Shown one piece after another: positions 21,582 through 31,330 of a stretch of 64,000 nt of DNA. A model generated the notes under the pieces. It searched no databases. It saw only the letters and a program-made list of their open reading frames with translations, and had not been told where the DNA came from. Source of the stretch: Diogma glabrata (Eukaryota; Arthropoda; Insecta; Diptera; Cylindrotomidae); contig OY856186.1 of assembly GCA_963693315.1 (NCBI GenBank), positions 367,343,859 through 367,407,858 of the forward strand, read 5' to 3'. Made by a program: the position numbers and the translations under genes. Position 1 is the first letter of the stretch. Each line of letters begins with the position of its first letter.

Positions 21582-22306
21582 TGGTGCTATTACACACAAA
21601 TTAAATTCAGCTGCCATAATCAATTTTGCAGTTACCATAATCTGAAAAGTTGATGAAAAATATTTTGTATGAGAAAAAGAGGGATAGCATGCGCGAGATA
21701 GATATAAAAACTGCAAGAAAAGTTAGCTGATAGCAACTGACTTTTTGAAAAATTATTTGGTTTACCAATTACTGCTAGAAAATCGTCAGATGATTTCATC
21801 TGCAAATTCAACCGGTTTAAAACCGATTATCACATTAATTGATTTTCATATTAAAATCATAATAAAAATTATATTATATTAGGTATAAAATGATTGAATA
21901 CATATTTTCAAGATTTTAATGTAAAAATTTTACGTTTTCTTTACGTATTTTCGATTCACATATTTTTTTCAAATCTTAGCGCATTTTCTTATTGTACAAG
22001 CTACAACAATTGCTCTATAATGTGGTGTCGCCATTTTGACATTTCATTTGCTTTTACAGTATATAATTTATTTACAATTTATATACCACTAATTTAGATA
22101 TAATCGATTATATAATATAATATTAATACTAAATAACTAATGATTTTTTAAGAAATTGTTGTTTAAAAATTATTATTACTTCGTAAAGTTATTTGTACTT
22201 TCTTGCAGTTTTTGATCTTTTCGCCATCTACAGTCAAAAATAATAAATACTATCATCTGAAAAGTTGATGATAGCAACTGAATTTAATTTGTGTGTAATA
22301 GCACCA
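21582..22306. mobile_element. TIR element, 725 bp
   Basis: Terminal inverted repeats of about 29 bp are perfect: TGGTGCTATTACACACAAAT plus TAAATTCAG at the left, and the complement at the right end. TTA flanks both sides, suggesting a Harbinger-type 3-bp duplication, although ATTAT on both sides is an alternative reading. The interior has only short frames and a second internal inverted pair around TCTGAAAAGTTGATGA. It begins seven bases after the end of the 19601-21574 relic. Confidence 0.85.
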
Positions 22307-22448
22307 TTATATAATCTTTAATGACCCACTAAATTTTTTGTTACTAGTATAACACGTCTTTAGTTTGTTATCATTCATAATTATAATGTTTTCTATCAAT
22401 TTGTATGTCAATTTGTCATATAGACGCTGTCACTACTAAATGATGAGC

Positions 22449-22976
22449 CCCTGGTTAAACATTCCAATTCAAACCTATTGAATCCTATTAAATCCAATAT
22501 AATCTCAATAGGATTAAATCGGATTGAATTGGTTTAATAGGAAGACTTCGATCTACCAATTAAAATTCAATCGGAATGAATGGGATTCAACGGGAGAAGA
22601 GGTTCCATAAAATTCTAATGGAAATTTCCAATTGACTTTCAATCGGAAATTAAGAGATTCAATAGGAAAAAAGAACTTAGAAAAAAATTAAACAATCTTA
22701 TAAATTTAACAGGATTTAATTGGAAAAAATTTAATAGGAATGAATAGGATTAATCGGAATTCTGCAATGGAAATTTCCAATTAATTCCTATTTATATACA
22801 TTTCCTATAGAATCCTATCCATTCCGGTTGAAAAATAAAATAGAGAACAGGAATGAATAGGATTGTATTGGAAATAGATTTTTTGAATAGGAATTAATTG
22901 AAAATTCCCAATGCAGAATTCCGATTAATCCTATTCATTTTTTTCAATTGGTTTCAATTGGAATGTTTAACCAGGG
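22449..22976. mobile_element. TIR element with internal inverted repeats, 528 bp
   Basis: The ends CCCTGGTTAAACATTCCAAT and their complement at 22956-22976 form a perfect TIR of 21 bp, with a further imperfect match. Inside, 22738-22790 and 22886-22940 are a second inverted pair (GAATAGGATTAATCGGAATT). The sequence is made almost entirely of AATAGGA/TCCTATT words in alternating orientation. No target duplication and no ORF were found. It is probably a non-autonomous element able to form extensive hairpins. Confidence 0.8.
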
Positions 22977-23410
22977 CCGTGTAATGGATGTGTAAAAGTC
23001 GTTTGGTCTTAAAAGTTGGAAATTCTGAATTGAAAATGTGAGACAAATATGTGATAGTGAACCAGTGAGTTTACCAGAATGAGATAAGGTTAAGGTGGGT
23101 TAGCGGAGGATAAATCTAGCAACATACATTGCGTATAAAGTTTTGATTAATGTTGACGGTTGCTACAATATGAAACTAAATCATACATCGATTCAGATCC
23201 TCTTTGAAGTTGTTGCCACATGACATGTAGGAGAACTGGGAAGTTCTAAGAAATTGGGAGGAAAAAATTCAGGAAAAAAGTGAAGAGAAATCCAGGGCAG
23301 TCTTCTCGGCGGCGCGAAATATCTCCCGCTACTGAGTTAAAAATATCACGGTGTATACAGAATTTAAGTGGAGCAGGAACGAAGGAAGATGGATGGGATT
23401 TGAAAGAAAG
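22977..23410. other. No supported gene
   Basis: Short frames only. No repeat or domain was recognised. Confidence 0.4.
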
Positions 23411-23514
23411 TACCCAGTGAACACATGACATAAACATGACATCACACGAAGGTCATACACACATATAAATGACCCTCGTTTGATGTCATATTTATGTCAT
23501 GTGTTCACCGGGTA
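23411..23514. mobile_element. 104-bp palindromic MITE
   Basis: TACCCAGTGAACACATGACA at the left pairs with TGTCATGTGTTCACCGGGTA at the right. The inner CATGACATCA and GGTCAT words also pair, with a loop of about 10 bases (ACACACATAT). It is an almost complete hairpin with few mismatches. Confidence 0.85.
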
Positions 23515-23910
23515 ACAATGAGCAGCACCAAATGTATTCTAGCACAGTTGAAATAAACTTGAACGTGATGTTCAATTATTGAAACGCGTGAGCCTAAACT
23601 TTCATTTTGAGACTGGAAATTTTATAATATTTAGGAGTGCTACGTAATCCTAGTTGTTAAATTATCTACCTGCTGGCTAGTCCAAACCTCGTTTCTTGTG
23701 TTGTGATAGTTTAGTTGTGGGTTGATTTGGCAACAAAGTAGTCCTATAAGTAGACGGATAATATAACATAACAAGAAAAAGCGTGCCATGGCTTACAAAT
23801 TATTCTGAGACCTGTACACCACGCAATTGTCAGTAGCGATGAAAACTTTTAAAGTTTCTCTGCTTGCTTTCACTTAAATCTCAAATTTTTAGTCGCCAAA
23901 TGAATTTGTA

Positions 23911-24321
23911 TTGTTCATAATGCAATTGTACCTACTTTTATCAATATTTTTCAGGATTTCAAAAAATTTAACTTCGACAAATGACCTATCTCAACAGATC
24001 CAACAGAATTTTACCTGTGCTACCGAAACAAGTTTTTCAACTATTTCTTACAAACACTGTATACTAAAGGATATACTAGTTATCAGTCACAGCAATAAAA
24101 TTTCAGCATTTATAAAAAAAACGACTCAACCTTCGCTACCTTTACACACAACTCTCAGTCACGCAGTCGAAATTCTGTCTCTTCAAAACAACGTCCAATC
24201 TACTTCATCGAACACTTATACACTTGTAGTCCTTCCGTTGCAACTATACGAGCATTTCAAACTACCAAAAATTCTCCCTCAGTTCTTCCTTTTTCGTTAT
24301 ATACCGTCTCATTTTCGATGA
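23911..24321 (+). CDS. Hypothetical protein, secreted or membrane-targeted start
   Basis: This 136-residue frame is the longest non-transposon frame in its region. It begins with a hydrophobic stretch (MFIMQLYLLLSIFF) that could be a signal peptide. It then has a Ser/Thr/Asn-rich body and ends LPQFFLFRYIPSHFR. The YTLVVLPLQLYEHF segment and the hydrophobic end recall the extracellular N-terminus of divergent insect ionotropic receptors, but I cannot confirm that. A TTTTTCAG acceptor-like sequence at about 23947-23954 suggests the frame could also be an internal exon. No other exons were recognised nearby. It may be a gene fragment or chance. Confidence 0.3.
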   Translation: MFIMQLYLLLSIFFRISKNLTSTNDLSQQIQQNFTCATETSFSTISYKHCILKDILVISHSNKISAFIKKTTQPSLPLHTTLSHAVEILSLQNNVQSTSSNTYTLVVLPLQLYEHFKLPKILPQFFLFRYIPSHFR

Positions 24322-25140
24322 CACTAGGAAGAGGGGAGTGGTGGCGGATGAACCGCCTTCTTTAAAAACTTAAAGTATACGGAACAACAAGAAAACAATA
24401 TTGGCTAAATTATAAATTAACAAACATTTTCGAAACTTCAAAATTAATTAAATTAATTCGTTAAAATTTTTTTTTAAATATCCAATTTGGTGCTTCAGAT
24501 ATAGGCAAATTTCAAATGCGATCTTCAGACTAAAAATAACCAAGTAATTTGTTTAAATTACAAAATTACAGATACTAACCGCTTGTTAATTTGACCATCA
24601 TAACGTAATGAAATCCTTTTTTAATTGATACTGGGATCGAAATATCAGTCTTCCAATCATTGTGGCAGCAAAAATTGTGGAAGCCTAAATGCTCGTCTTG
24701 CTCACGTCGAGCGTTTGCTAACGTTTGCAAACGTAATTTTGTTTACTGGAGACAAACAATTTGAGCACGAACAAACGTTTGCTATCATTTGTTAGTTTAC
24801 CGAATGATATATGGAAAACATGATGATTTTGCATGTTTTTGCTCATTCGCTGGATACTGGTTTTTATTTATTAGGAACCAGATGTGTAATACTAATATTT
24901 TTTATTGCTAATTCAATTTGATTCTAGTTTTTTAAGGGAAAATTTAGATTAGCACAAAGAACGATTTTTGGTAAAATGTTATAAAAATGTGTAATTGTTT
25001 TTAATAATTTGTTTTATCCATTTGTTTTTCAAATAAAAGCTGTCAAAGGTTTTATTGTAAAATTTTCGGAACTTCAACATATGTTAGCAAAGATTTGTTT
25101 TAAGATAATATTTGGTTGGTGGAGCAGATTGTTACCAAAC
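24322..25140. other. No gene; CACGAAC..AAACGTTTGCTA inverted words
   Basis: There is no coding signal. A CACGAAC...AAACGTTTGCTA word near 24757-24790 recurs inverted near 25865-25900, outside the TIR element at 25141-25860. The pair could be ends of an older element into which that one inserted. Confidence 0.35.
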
Positions 25141-25860
25141 ATTAAGGCTAGTTTACACGAGGCGAGCAAACGTGCGAGTTGAGCAGGCGAGCTACTGTAG
25201 TGCAGTTACTGGCCTCGCGTGAACACAAAAGGTCAGCTACTCGCATATGCGAGTAGGAAAGTAACATGGCAGGCGAGTTACTACAGTAACTTTTGTTTTT
25301 ACTTGTCACTAACCTTCCCCCTCCACATTGAAAAATATGATCGTATTGTATTCAAGAAAATCGTTGACTAGGAACATAAATTATTTGATTTTTTAACTAA
25401 CAAATGTTATAAAACACCAAATATTAGCTAATATTAAGATAGCTGTCTTCGGGTTATTACGCTGAGGATGTTGTCATCCTCGGCCGAAGCTGTTATGAGT
25501 AAGACTTTCAAGTCACTTGAGAGTGGTGCTAGAAAAATTGGTCTGTAAAACTAACTACTATAAAACCAAACATATGAATGTTTCAAGAGAGGCTGAGAAG
25601 AAAGATTTGATGTGCGGTGACCTTAAAAAAAGCGGCTGCCATGGCAATCATGTGGCTGTTGTGAATGACCGTGGTGAATATTAAAAGCTGATTAGCCTGG
25701 CAACGCTCCTACATGGAGCATGAACGTCAAGAAAAAAAATCGTGTTAACAGTACAGGCGAGTAAAACTACTGACCAAATTTTTTGAGGCGAGGCAAACGA
25801 ACAGGCGAGGTACTGTTTATTGGCACGCCAGTAGCTCGCATCGTGGAAACTGGGCTTTAT
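25141..25860. mobile_element. TIR element, about 720 bp
   Basis: The ends ATTAAGGCTAGTTTACACGA and the complement of ATAAAGCCCAGTTTCCACGA align over 27 bases with about five mismatches, continuing into GCGAGC. Subterminal GGCGAG words occur repeatedly in both arms. No transposase is present. Target duplication is unclear. Confidence 0.65.
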
Positions 25861-25902
25861 AGTAAACATTAGCAAACGTTTGTTGTTTGTGTTCGTGCAG
25901 TG

Positions 25903-25990
25903 CCCCAAAAACACATTTACGTCATTGTGACATCATAATTACATCACGCTGAGTCACATCTTTAGTAAGGGTCATATGTATATGTCATTA
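25903..25990 (-). repeat. Dispersed repeat, copy 2 (inverted)
   Basis: This is the reverse complement of the repeat at 15346-15441 and shares ACACATTTACGTCATTGTGA and GCGTGATG...GATGTGAC words. It lies just upstream of the TIR array that starts at 26001. Confidence 0.7.
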
Positions 25991-26000
25991 TTTCACACTT

Positions 26001-26460
26001 AAGGTAGAAACACAACACGGACGATAAAAAAAACGTCTACAATTTCGCTTTTGTAACCACAACAAAGGCGTCAACGTGAAAAGCTGTCAAAAATAAAATT
26101 GCATAAACCAAAATACTTTGTTCTTTGTCAAAATGAATTTCACAAATTTCAATTTTAAAAATAACTAATTTTACTAATAAATGAATAATAATAATTTTTC
26201 TACTAATAATTAATGTTAAAAATAAAATAAAAAATACAAATTATGAAAATATATAAATGAATAAAACCGTACTTTGAACATAAACTGAAAATTCAGTTGA
26301 CAACTCAAAACAAAACGATTACAGCTTCAGAAACGCGAAAAACATCAGAAAATCACATTTTCAGTTGGTGGCGCTGTCACACTAATATTAAAAATTACCC
26401 TTGCAGCCAAATAAAAATAAAATTGATATATGGCAATAATCATCACCGACGATAAATTAG
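26001..26460 (+). mobile_element. AGGTAGAAACACAACACGG MITE, copy A (truncated)
   Basis: This is the left part of a MITE whose left end is AAGGTAGAAACACAACACGG. It is interrupted at 26460 by a LINE insertion. On the far side of the LINE only GATAAATTAGAAATA continues before copy B begins, so copy A had already lost its right end. Confidence 0.85.
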
Positions 26461-26639
26461 CTTCTCAAGATGGACGGGTCTACGCCCCAGAAGTACTCGG
26501 AACACAGTTCCGACCAAGGACCATCGCAACAATTTCGACAAAAGGTGCAACTCCGTCGCTCCATTTTTTTATCCAAAAAAGATTTTTTATCCAGGGAGGC
26601 CAGTTGTAACTGGCCTCACTGCTTCAAACTCTCCTCGTC

Positions 26640-26800
26640 ATGGCTGGTATTGAAAGAAACCCTGGACCAACTAAAACATGGCACTGTACAATATGCAAAA
26701 ACATTTTAAGGGCAAACACTACATCCTTACAGTGTTCACAGTTGTAAGGAATGGTGTCATCTCAAGAACTGCTCAGGCCTTGCCACACATAAGCAATGGA
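26640..26800 (+). pseudogene. LINE N-terminus: 2A-like motif and PHD-like finger
   Basis: The ATG at 26640 opens MAGIERNPGP (to 26669), preceded in the same frame by ASLLQTLLV after a stop at 26607. GIExNPGP is the signature of 2A-like ribosome-skipping peptides known from some non-LTR elements. It is followed by WHCTICKNILRANTTSLQCS and then, after a one-base frame change near 26742, CKEWCHLKNCSGL. Together these give a C-x2-C...C-x2-C-x4-H pattern of PHD type. The first protein of the element would end at the 2A proline junction. Frame breaks here and before the endonuclease make it non-functional in this copy. Confidence 0.7.
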
Positions 26801-27623
26801 CCAAAAACTATATAGCGCCATGTTGCCAGATATCAGGTCAAGCAAACAGTCAAGCATGATCTCGCACCAGAACACAAGGCGAATGAACACACATCCGGAA
26901 ACCCCAAGCGATTTGAAAGTAATGCAATTAAATTGCAATGGTCTCATAAATAAAATTGATGACATAATAAACTATATGTGCAATAATGATATTCTAGTCG
27001 CGGTTCTACAAGAAACCAAACTAAATGCTATATCTAAAATTAGTGATAATATCTGTGATTATAGAATTATAAGGCTGGATAGAGGGAAGGACAATGGTGG
27101 TGGCCTTGCCTTTATCATTCACAAAACCGTTATCTTCCGTACAACCACATTACCAGCAGTACAGGGAACTGATAATCCCCTAGAACAACTAGGTATCATA
27201 ATAAAATCCGGAAACACGGAGATAACACTAGTCAATATTTATATACCACCTGTAAGTAGCTGTGATAGAGGTTATGAACCGTCCATAGGACACCTATTTT
27301 ATACTAAAGACTGTCTAATTCTCGGAGATGTGAATGCTCACCATAATCTATGGCACTCACACTTGAACACTGATTCACGAGGTGAAAGCATTGCTGATCA
27401 AATTGACGGCTCCAACTTTGGAGTCCTCAACGAACCACAACCAACAAGGGTAACAAATAACTCATATTCTTCTCCAGATATTTCCCTTGCCAGCATGTCA
27501 CTAATGCCAATTGCTGAATGGAGAACAGAAATAGCATTAGTATCAGACCACGAGCCGATCATAATCACCTTAAGCCGTTCAACAAATCGAATAAATTCCG
27601 AAAAGAAGACATATATTATTTAA
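26796..27623 (+). pseudogene. LINE AP endonuclease domain
   Basis: This frame of 275 codons, without a credible own start, encodes the apurinic-type endonuclease that nicks the target. It has MQLNCNGL at the start, VLQETKL (catalytic Glu), GGGLAFI, NIYIPP, LILGDVNAHHNLWHS (Asp/Asn) and SDHEPIIITL (Asp-His) at the end. All expected motifs are present. The frame then ends at a TAA, where the linker to the RT has two frameshifts and a TGA. Confidence 0.88.
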
Positions 27624-27926
27624 CAAAGCTGACTGACAAAATTTTACAAATTTTACTGAAAGAGAATTCAGTAACCAATTTTTACCACTTGACGCCCTCT
27701 CTGGGGAGAAAAAATTCAGCGAAATTTTTAATAAAGCCAGATCTCGCTTCATTCCGGCCGGCAGAATACAATAGATGAAACCAAACTTCCCACAGAAGCA
27801 TGTGCTCTCTCAACATTAAGAGATGACATCCGCAAAGCAGATCCAGCTGATACTAGAATTAAAGAACTAAACAACCAAATAAGTAGGCTAGTTACGGAAC
27901 ACAAACGTAATAAATGGAGAGAGCTA

Positions 27927-29975
27927 GTGAGTAAGTCGAACTTTGGCCCAAGCAAAAGTCTCTGGAAGGTCATAAAAGGCTTAACGCATCCCCGACAACC
28001 GGATAACAATTGCATGATCTCCTTCTATGATATCGCAACAGAAAACCAAAGGAAATGCGCTACGAAATTTAACACGCAGTTTACAGAAAAGCCAAGTAAA
28101 CATGAAAAGAAAACAAGGTCAGTATTGAGACATCTGCGCAAAGTAAATACTGAACACCTAGAGGAAATCACATTCATCGAAGAAGAAGTTGAGAATGCTA
28201 TAAAGAAAGCTAAGCCATCCAAAGCTATTGGACCGGACGGCATCTCATCCATCATGCTAAAACACATTGGACCCAAAGGATTGAACTTTCTCACTTCCAC
28301 ACTCAACACATCGCTAAATACTCTTCAGATACCTAACATCTGGAAAACAGCAAGAATAAGCCCCATCCTGAAACCTGGAAAACCTGAAGAAAAGGGAGAG
28401 TCGTACAGACCGATCTCCATCCTCTCATCGGTTGCAAAACTGATTGAAGCGCTTCTGTTACCTCGGTTATCCAGATCTTGCAATTTGGCGTCCCACCAAC
28501 ATGGCTTTAGGAAAGCACATAGTACAACCACCGCTCTTCACAAGATACAAGATCAAATCAGTGATGGATTAAACCAAAAACAACCTTGTGCCAGAACAAT
28601 ATTAGTTGCGCTTGACCTATCAAAAGCATTCGACACAGTGTCGCACGCCGAACTATTGAATGATATATTTAACACCAATCTGCCAGGTTTAATAAAGCGC
28701 TGCTTGTGCAGCTACCTACGAGGCCGACAAACATACGTTGAGTTCCGTTACTCCAAATCTAAGATGAGAGTGCTCAAACAAGGAGTTCCACAAGGTGGAG
28801 TTCTCTCACCTTCACTATTCAATCTCTACCTAAGCAGCTTACCTACACCACCAAAAGGAATAACCATCACGTCATATGCTGACGACTGCACGGTGCTTGC
28901 AACAGGAAACAACCTGGAAGAACTCACTAATGCTTTGAACACCTACCTTAACATCCTGAACGAATGGTTTAAAACCAAAAACTTAATACTGTCCACCGAA
29001 AAGTCTACATCTACACTTTTCACCACATGGACGAAGGAGGTCAACATAACACTCAACATCTGCATTGACAACGTGCTTATTCCCACGGTAAAAAATCCGA
29101 GACTGTTGGGGGTCACATTCGATCCACTACTTAAATTCAATGCTCATGCTCAACAGGTGAACGCAAGATTGAAAAATAGGAACAATGCTCTGAAAGCACT
29201 GGCTGGCAGTTCATGGGGGAAAGATAAAGAAACAATAATAACAACATACAAAGCAACATACAAAGGAAGACATATTTTAAATTATGCGGCACCCATATGG
29301 ACACCTCAGGTCGCTGACACCCACTGGAATAAGTTACAAGTAACACAAAACGGAGGGCTGCGACCAGCAACCGGTTGTCATATGATGGCTCACCGAGATC
29401 ACCTGCACCAAGAATGTAACATATTGCCGGTCCGTCAACACAATGAAATGCTCACCAAACAATATCTATTGGCCTGTCATAAAGAGCAACATCCCTGCAA
29501 CGACACATTATCCACAATCACACCACCTAGAGACATAAGGCGTACTGCGAAATGCTTCTTAACTGATGTCAGACACAGTGAAATAATAGGTTACATTGAC
29601 GAGCTTACGTATAAAACGGGCTTAAAAACGCTACACACAAAGCTTGTTGAGGACACATTAAAGAACTACGCTCCAAATCGAGTCCTCCAGAGTAAGCCGC
29701 CACAGGTCGCTGTGGATGAGGTCAAACTACCGCGCAGCACCAGATCCACTCTAGTGCAGCTAAGATCCGGTTGGTCACGCATCTTAAATAATTATATGAA
29801 TCGAATTGACCACAACATTGTTGACAAGTGTCCCATATGTGAGGGCACGCCACATGATGTATACCACCTATTTAATTGTCCAGGAAAACCAACCAACTTG
29901 ACGAAGGAAGATTTGTGGTACCGCCCAAAAGCAGTAGCAGAGTTCCTGAATCTGGACATGGAGCCGGAGGAGTAG
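27927..29975 (+). pseudogene. LINE reverse transcriptase and C-terminal finger
   Basis: This 682-residue frame is in the same frame as the endonuclease but is separated by about 300 bases with disabling changes (two frameshifts and stops between 27618 and 27774). RT motifs in order are SKAIGPDGISSIML, YRPISILSSVAKLIE, LDLSKAFDTVSH, QGVPQGGVLSPSLFN and the catalytic SYADDCTVL. The thumb follows and then a C-terminal CPICEGTPHDVYHLFNC finger. It ends 28 bases before the (ACA)n tail. There is no RNase H. The RT frame itself has no stop, so the copy is not old. Confidence 0.9.
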
Positions 29976-30019
29976 CACCGCATCGTCGCTACAACAACAA
30001 CAACGATAAATTAGAAATA

Positions 30020-30565
30020 AGGTAGAAACACAACACGGACGATAAAAAAAAACGTCTACAATTTCGCTGTTGTAACCACAACAAAGGCGTCAGCTTGAAA
30101 AGCTGTCAAAAATAAAATTGCGTAAACTGAAATACTTTGTTCTTTGTCTAAATGAATTTTACAAATTTCAATTTTAAAAATAACTAATTTTACTAATAAA
30201 TAAATAATAATAATTTTTCTACTAATAACTAATTTTAAAAATAAAATACAAAATACAAATTATGAAAATACATAAATGAATAAAACCGTACTTTGAACAT
30301 GAACTGAAAATTCAGTTGACAACTCAAAACAAAACGATTACAACATCAGAAAATCATATTTTTCAGTTGGCGGCACTGTCACAATAACATTGAAAATTAC
30401 CCTTGCAGCCAAATAAAAATAAAATTTATATCTGGCAATAATCATCGCCGACGATAAATTAGAAATAGAATCTAAATTTTCTTCTTTGAAATGTATGTAT
30501 CCTGTGTATTCTAATGTTACTAACGTCGTCGTCGGACGATTTCGCCCGTGTTGTGTTTCTAGCTA
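30020..30565 (+). mobile_element. MITE copy B, full length
   Basis: This 546-bp copy begins AGGTAGAAACACAACACGG and ends CCGTGTTGTGTTTCTAGCT, its inverted end. Interior words (AACGTCTACAATTTCG, AAAGCTGTCAAAAATAAAAT, CAATAATCATCGCCGACGAT) are shared with copies A and C. No ORF. Confidence 0.88.
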
Positions 30566-30566
30566 T

Positions 30567-31175
30567 AAGGTAGAAACACAACACGGACGATTGCGTCAGA
30601 CGATAAAAAAAAACGTCTACAATTTCGTTGTAGTAACCACAACAAAGGCGTCAGCGTGAAAAGCTGTCAAAAATAAAATTGCATAAACTAAAATACTTTG
30701 TTCTTTGTCAAAATGAATTTCACAAATTTCAATTTTAAAAATAACTAATTTTTACTAATTATAATTAATAATAATTTTTTTACTAATAACTAATTTTAAA
30801 AATAAAATACAAATTATGAAAATATATAAATGAATAAGACCGAACTTTGAACATAAACTGAATATTCAGTTGACAACTCAAAACAAAACGATTACAACCT
30901 CAGAAACGCGAAAAACATCAGAAAATCATATTTTTCAGTTGGCGGCACTGTCACAATAACATTAAAAAAATTACCCTTGCAGCCAAATAAAAATAAAATT
31001 GATATCTGGCAATAATCATCGCCGACGATAAATTAGAAATAGAATCTAAATTTTCTCCGACGAAAAAAACTTTTTCGTTTATCGCTGTAGTTGTGTTTGA
31101 AATGTATGTATCCTGTATATTCCAATGTTACTAACGTCGTCGTCGGACGAATTCGCCTGTGTTGTGTTTCTACCT
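30567..31175 (+). mobile_element. MITE copy C, full length
   Basis: This copy is adjacent to copy B and has the same ends (right end TGTGTTGTGTTTCTACCT). It keeps an extra GATTGCGTCAGACGA after the left end and extra CTCCGACGAAAAAAAC near the right. Confidence 0.88.
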
Positions 31176-31176
31176 A

Positions 31177-31330
31177 TAGAATCTAAATTTTCTCCGACGA
31201 AAAAAACTTTCGTTTATCGCTGTAGTTGTGTTTGAAATGTATGTATGCTGTGTATTCTAACAAGTGAAATGTATGTGTGCTGTTACTAACGTCGTCGTCG
31301 GACGATTTCGCCCGTGTTGTGTTTCTAGCT
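31177..31330 (+). mobile_element. MITE copy D, right-end fragment
   Basis: This is about 155 bp of the right end of the same family (GAATCTAAATTTTCTCCGAC to GTTGTGTTTCTAGCT). It includes a small internal duplication of GAAATGTATGT.GCTGT. It follows copy C directly. Confidence 0.85.

Larger units (their letters stand above)
26461..30003 (+). mobile_element. Non-LTR retrotransposon (Jockey-superfamily-like)
   Basis: This 3.5-kb insertion lies inside MITE copy A. A target duplication ACGATAAATTAG occurs at 26449-26460 and 30003-30014. The 3' end is a short (ACA)n tail rather than poly(A). The order is a 2A-like motif, a PHD-like Cys/His finger, AP endonuclease, reverse transcriptase and a C-terminal Cys-His finger. 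Several frameshifts and a TGA break the coding region, so this copy is inactive despite its clear target duplication. Clade assignment beyond the Jockey superfamily is uncertain. Confidence 0.92.

Noticed and set aside
21894..22097. 67-codon hydrophobic frame inside the 725-bp TIR element
   Set aside because: AT-rich composition gives Phe/Tyr-rich chance frames; no domain.
25441..25490. GAGGATGTTGTCATCCTC hairpin as a terminator or CRISPR-like unit
   Set aside because: A single short inverted repeat in eukaryotic DNA inside a TIR element; no array and no bacterial context.
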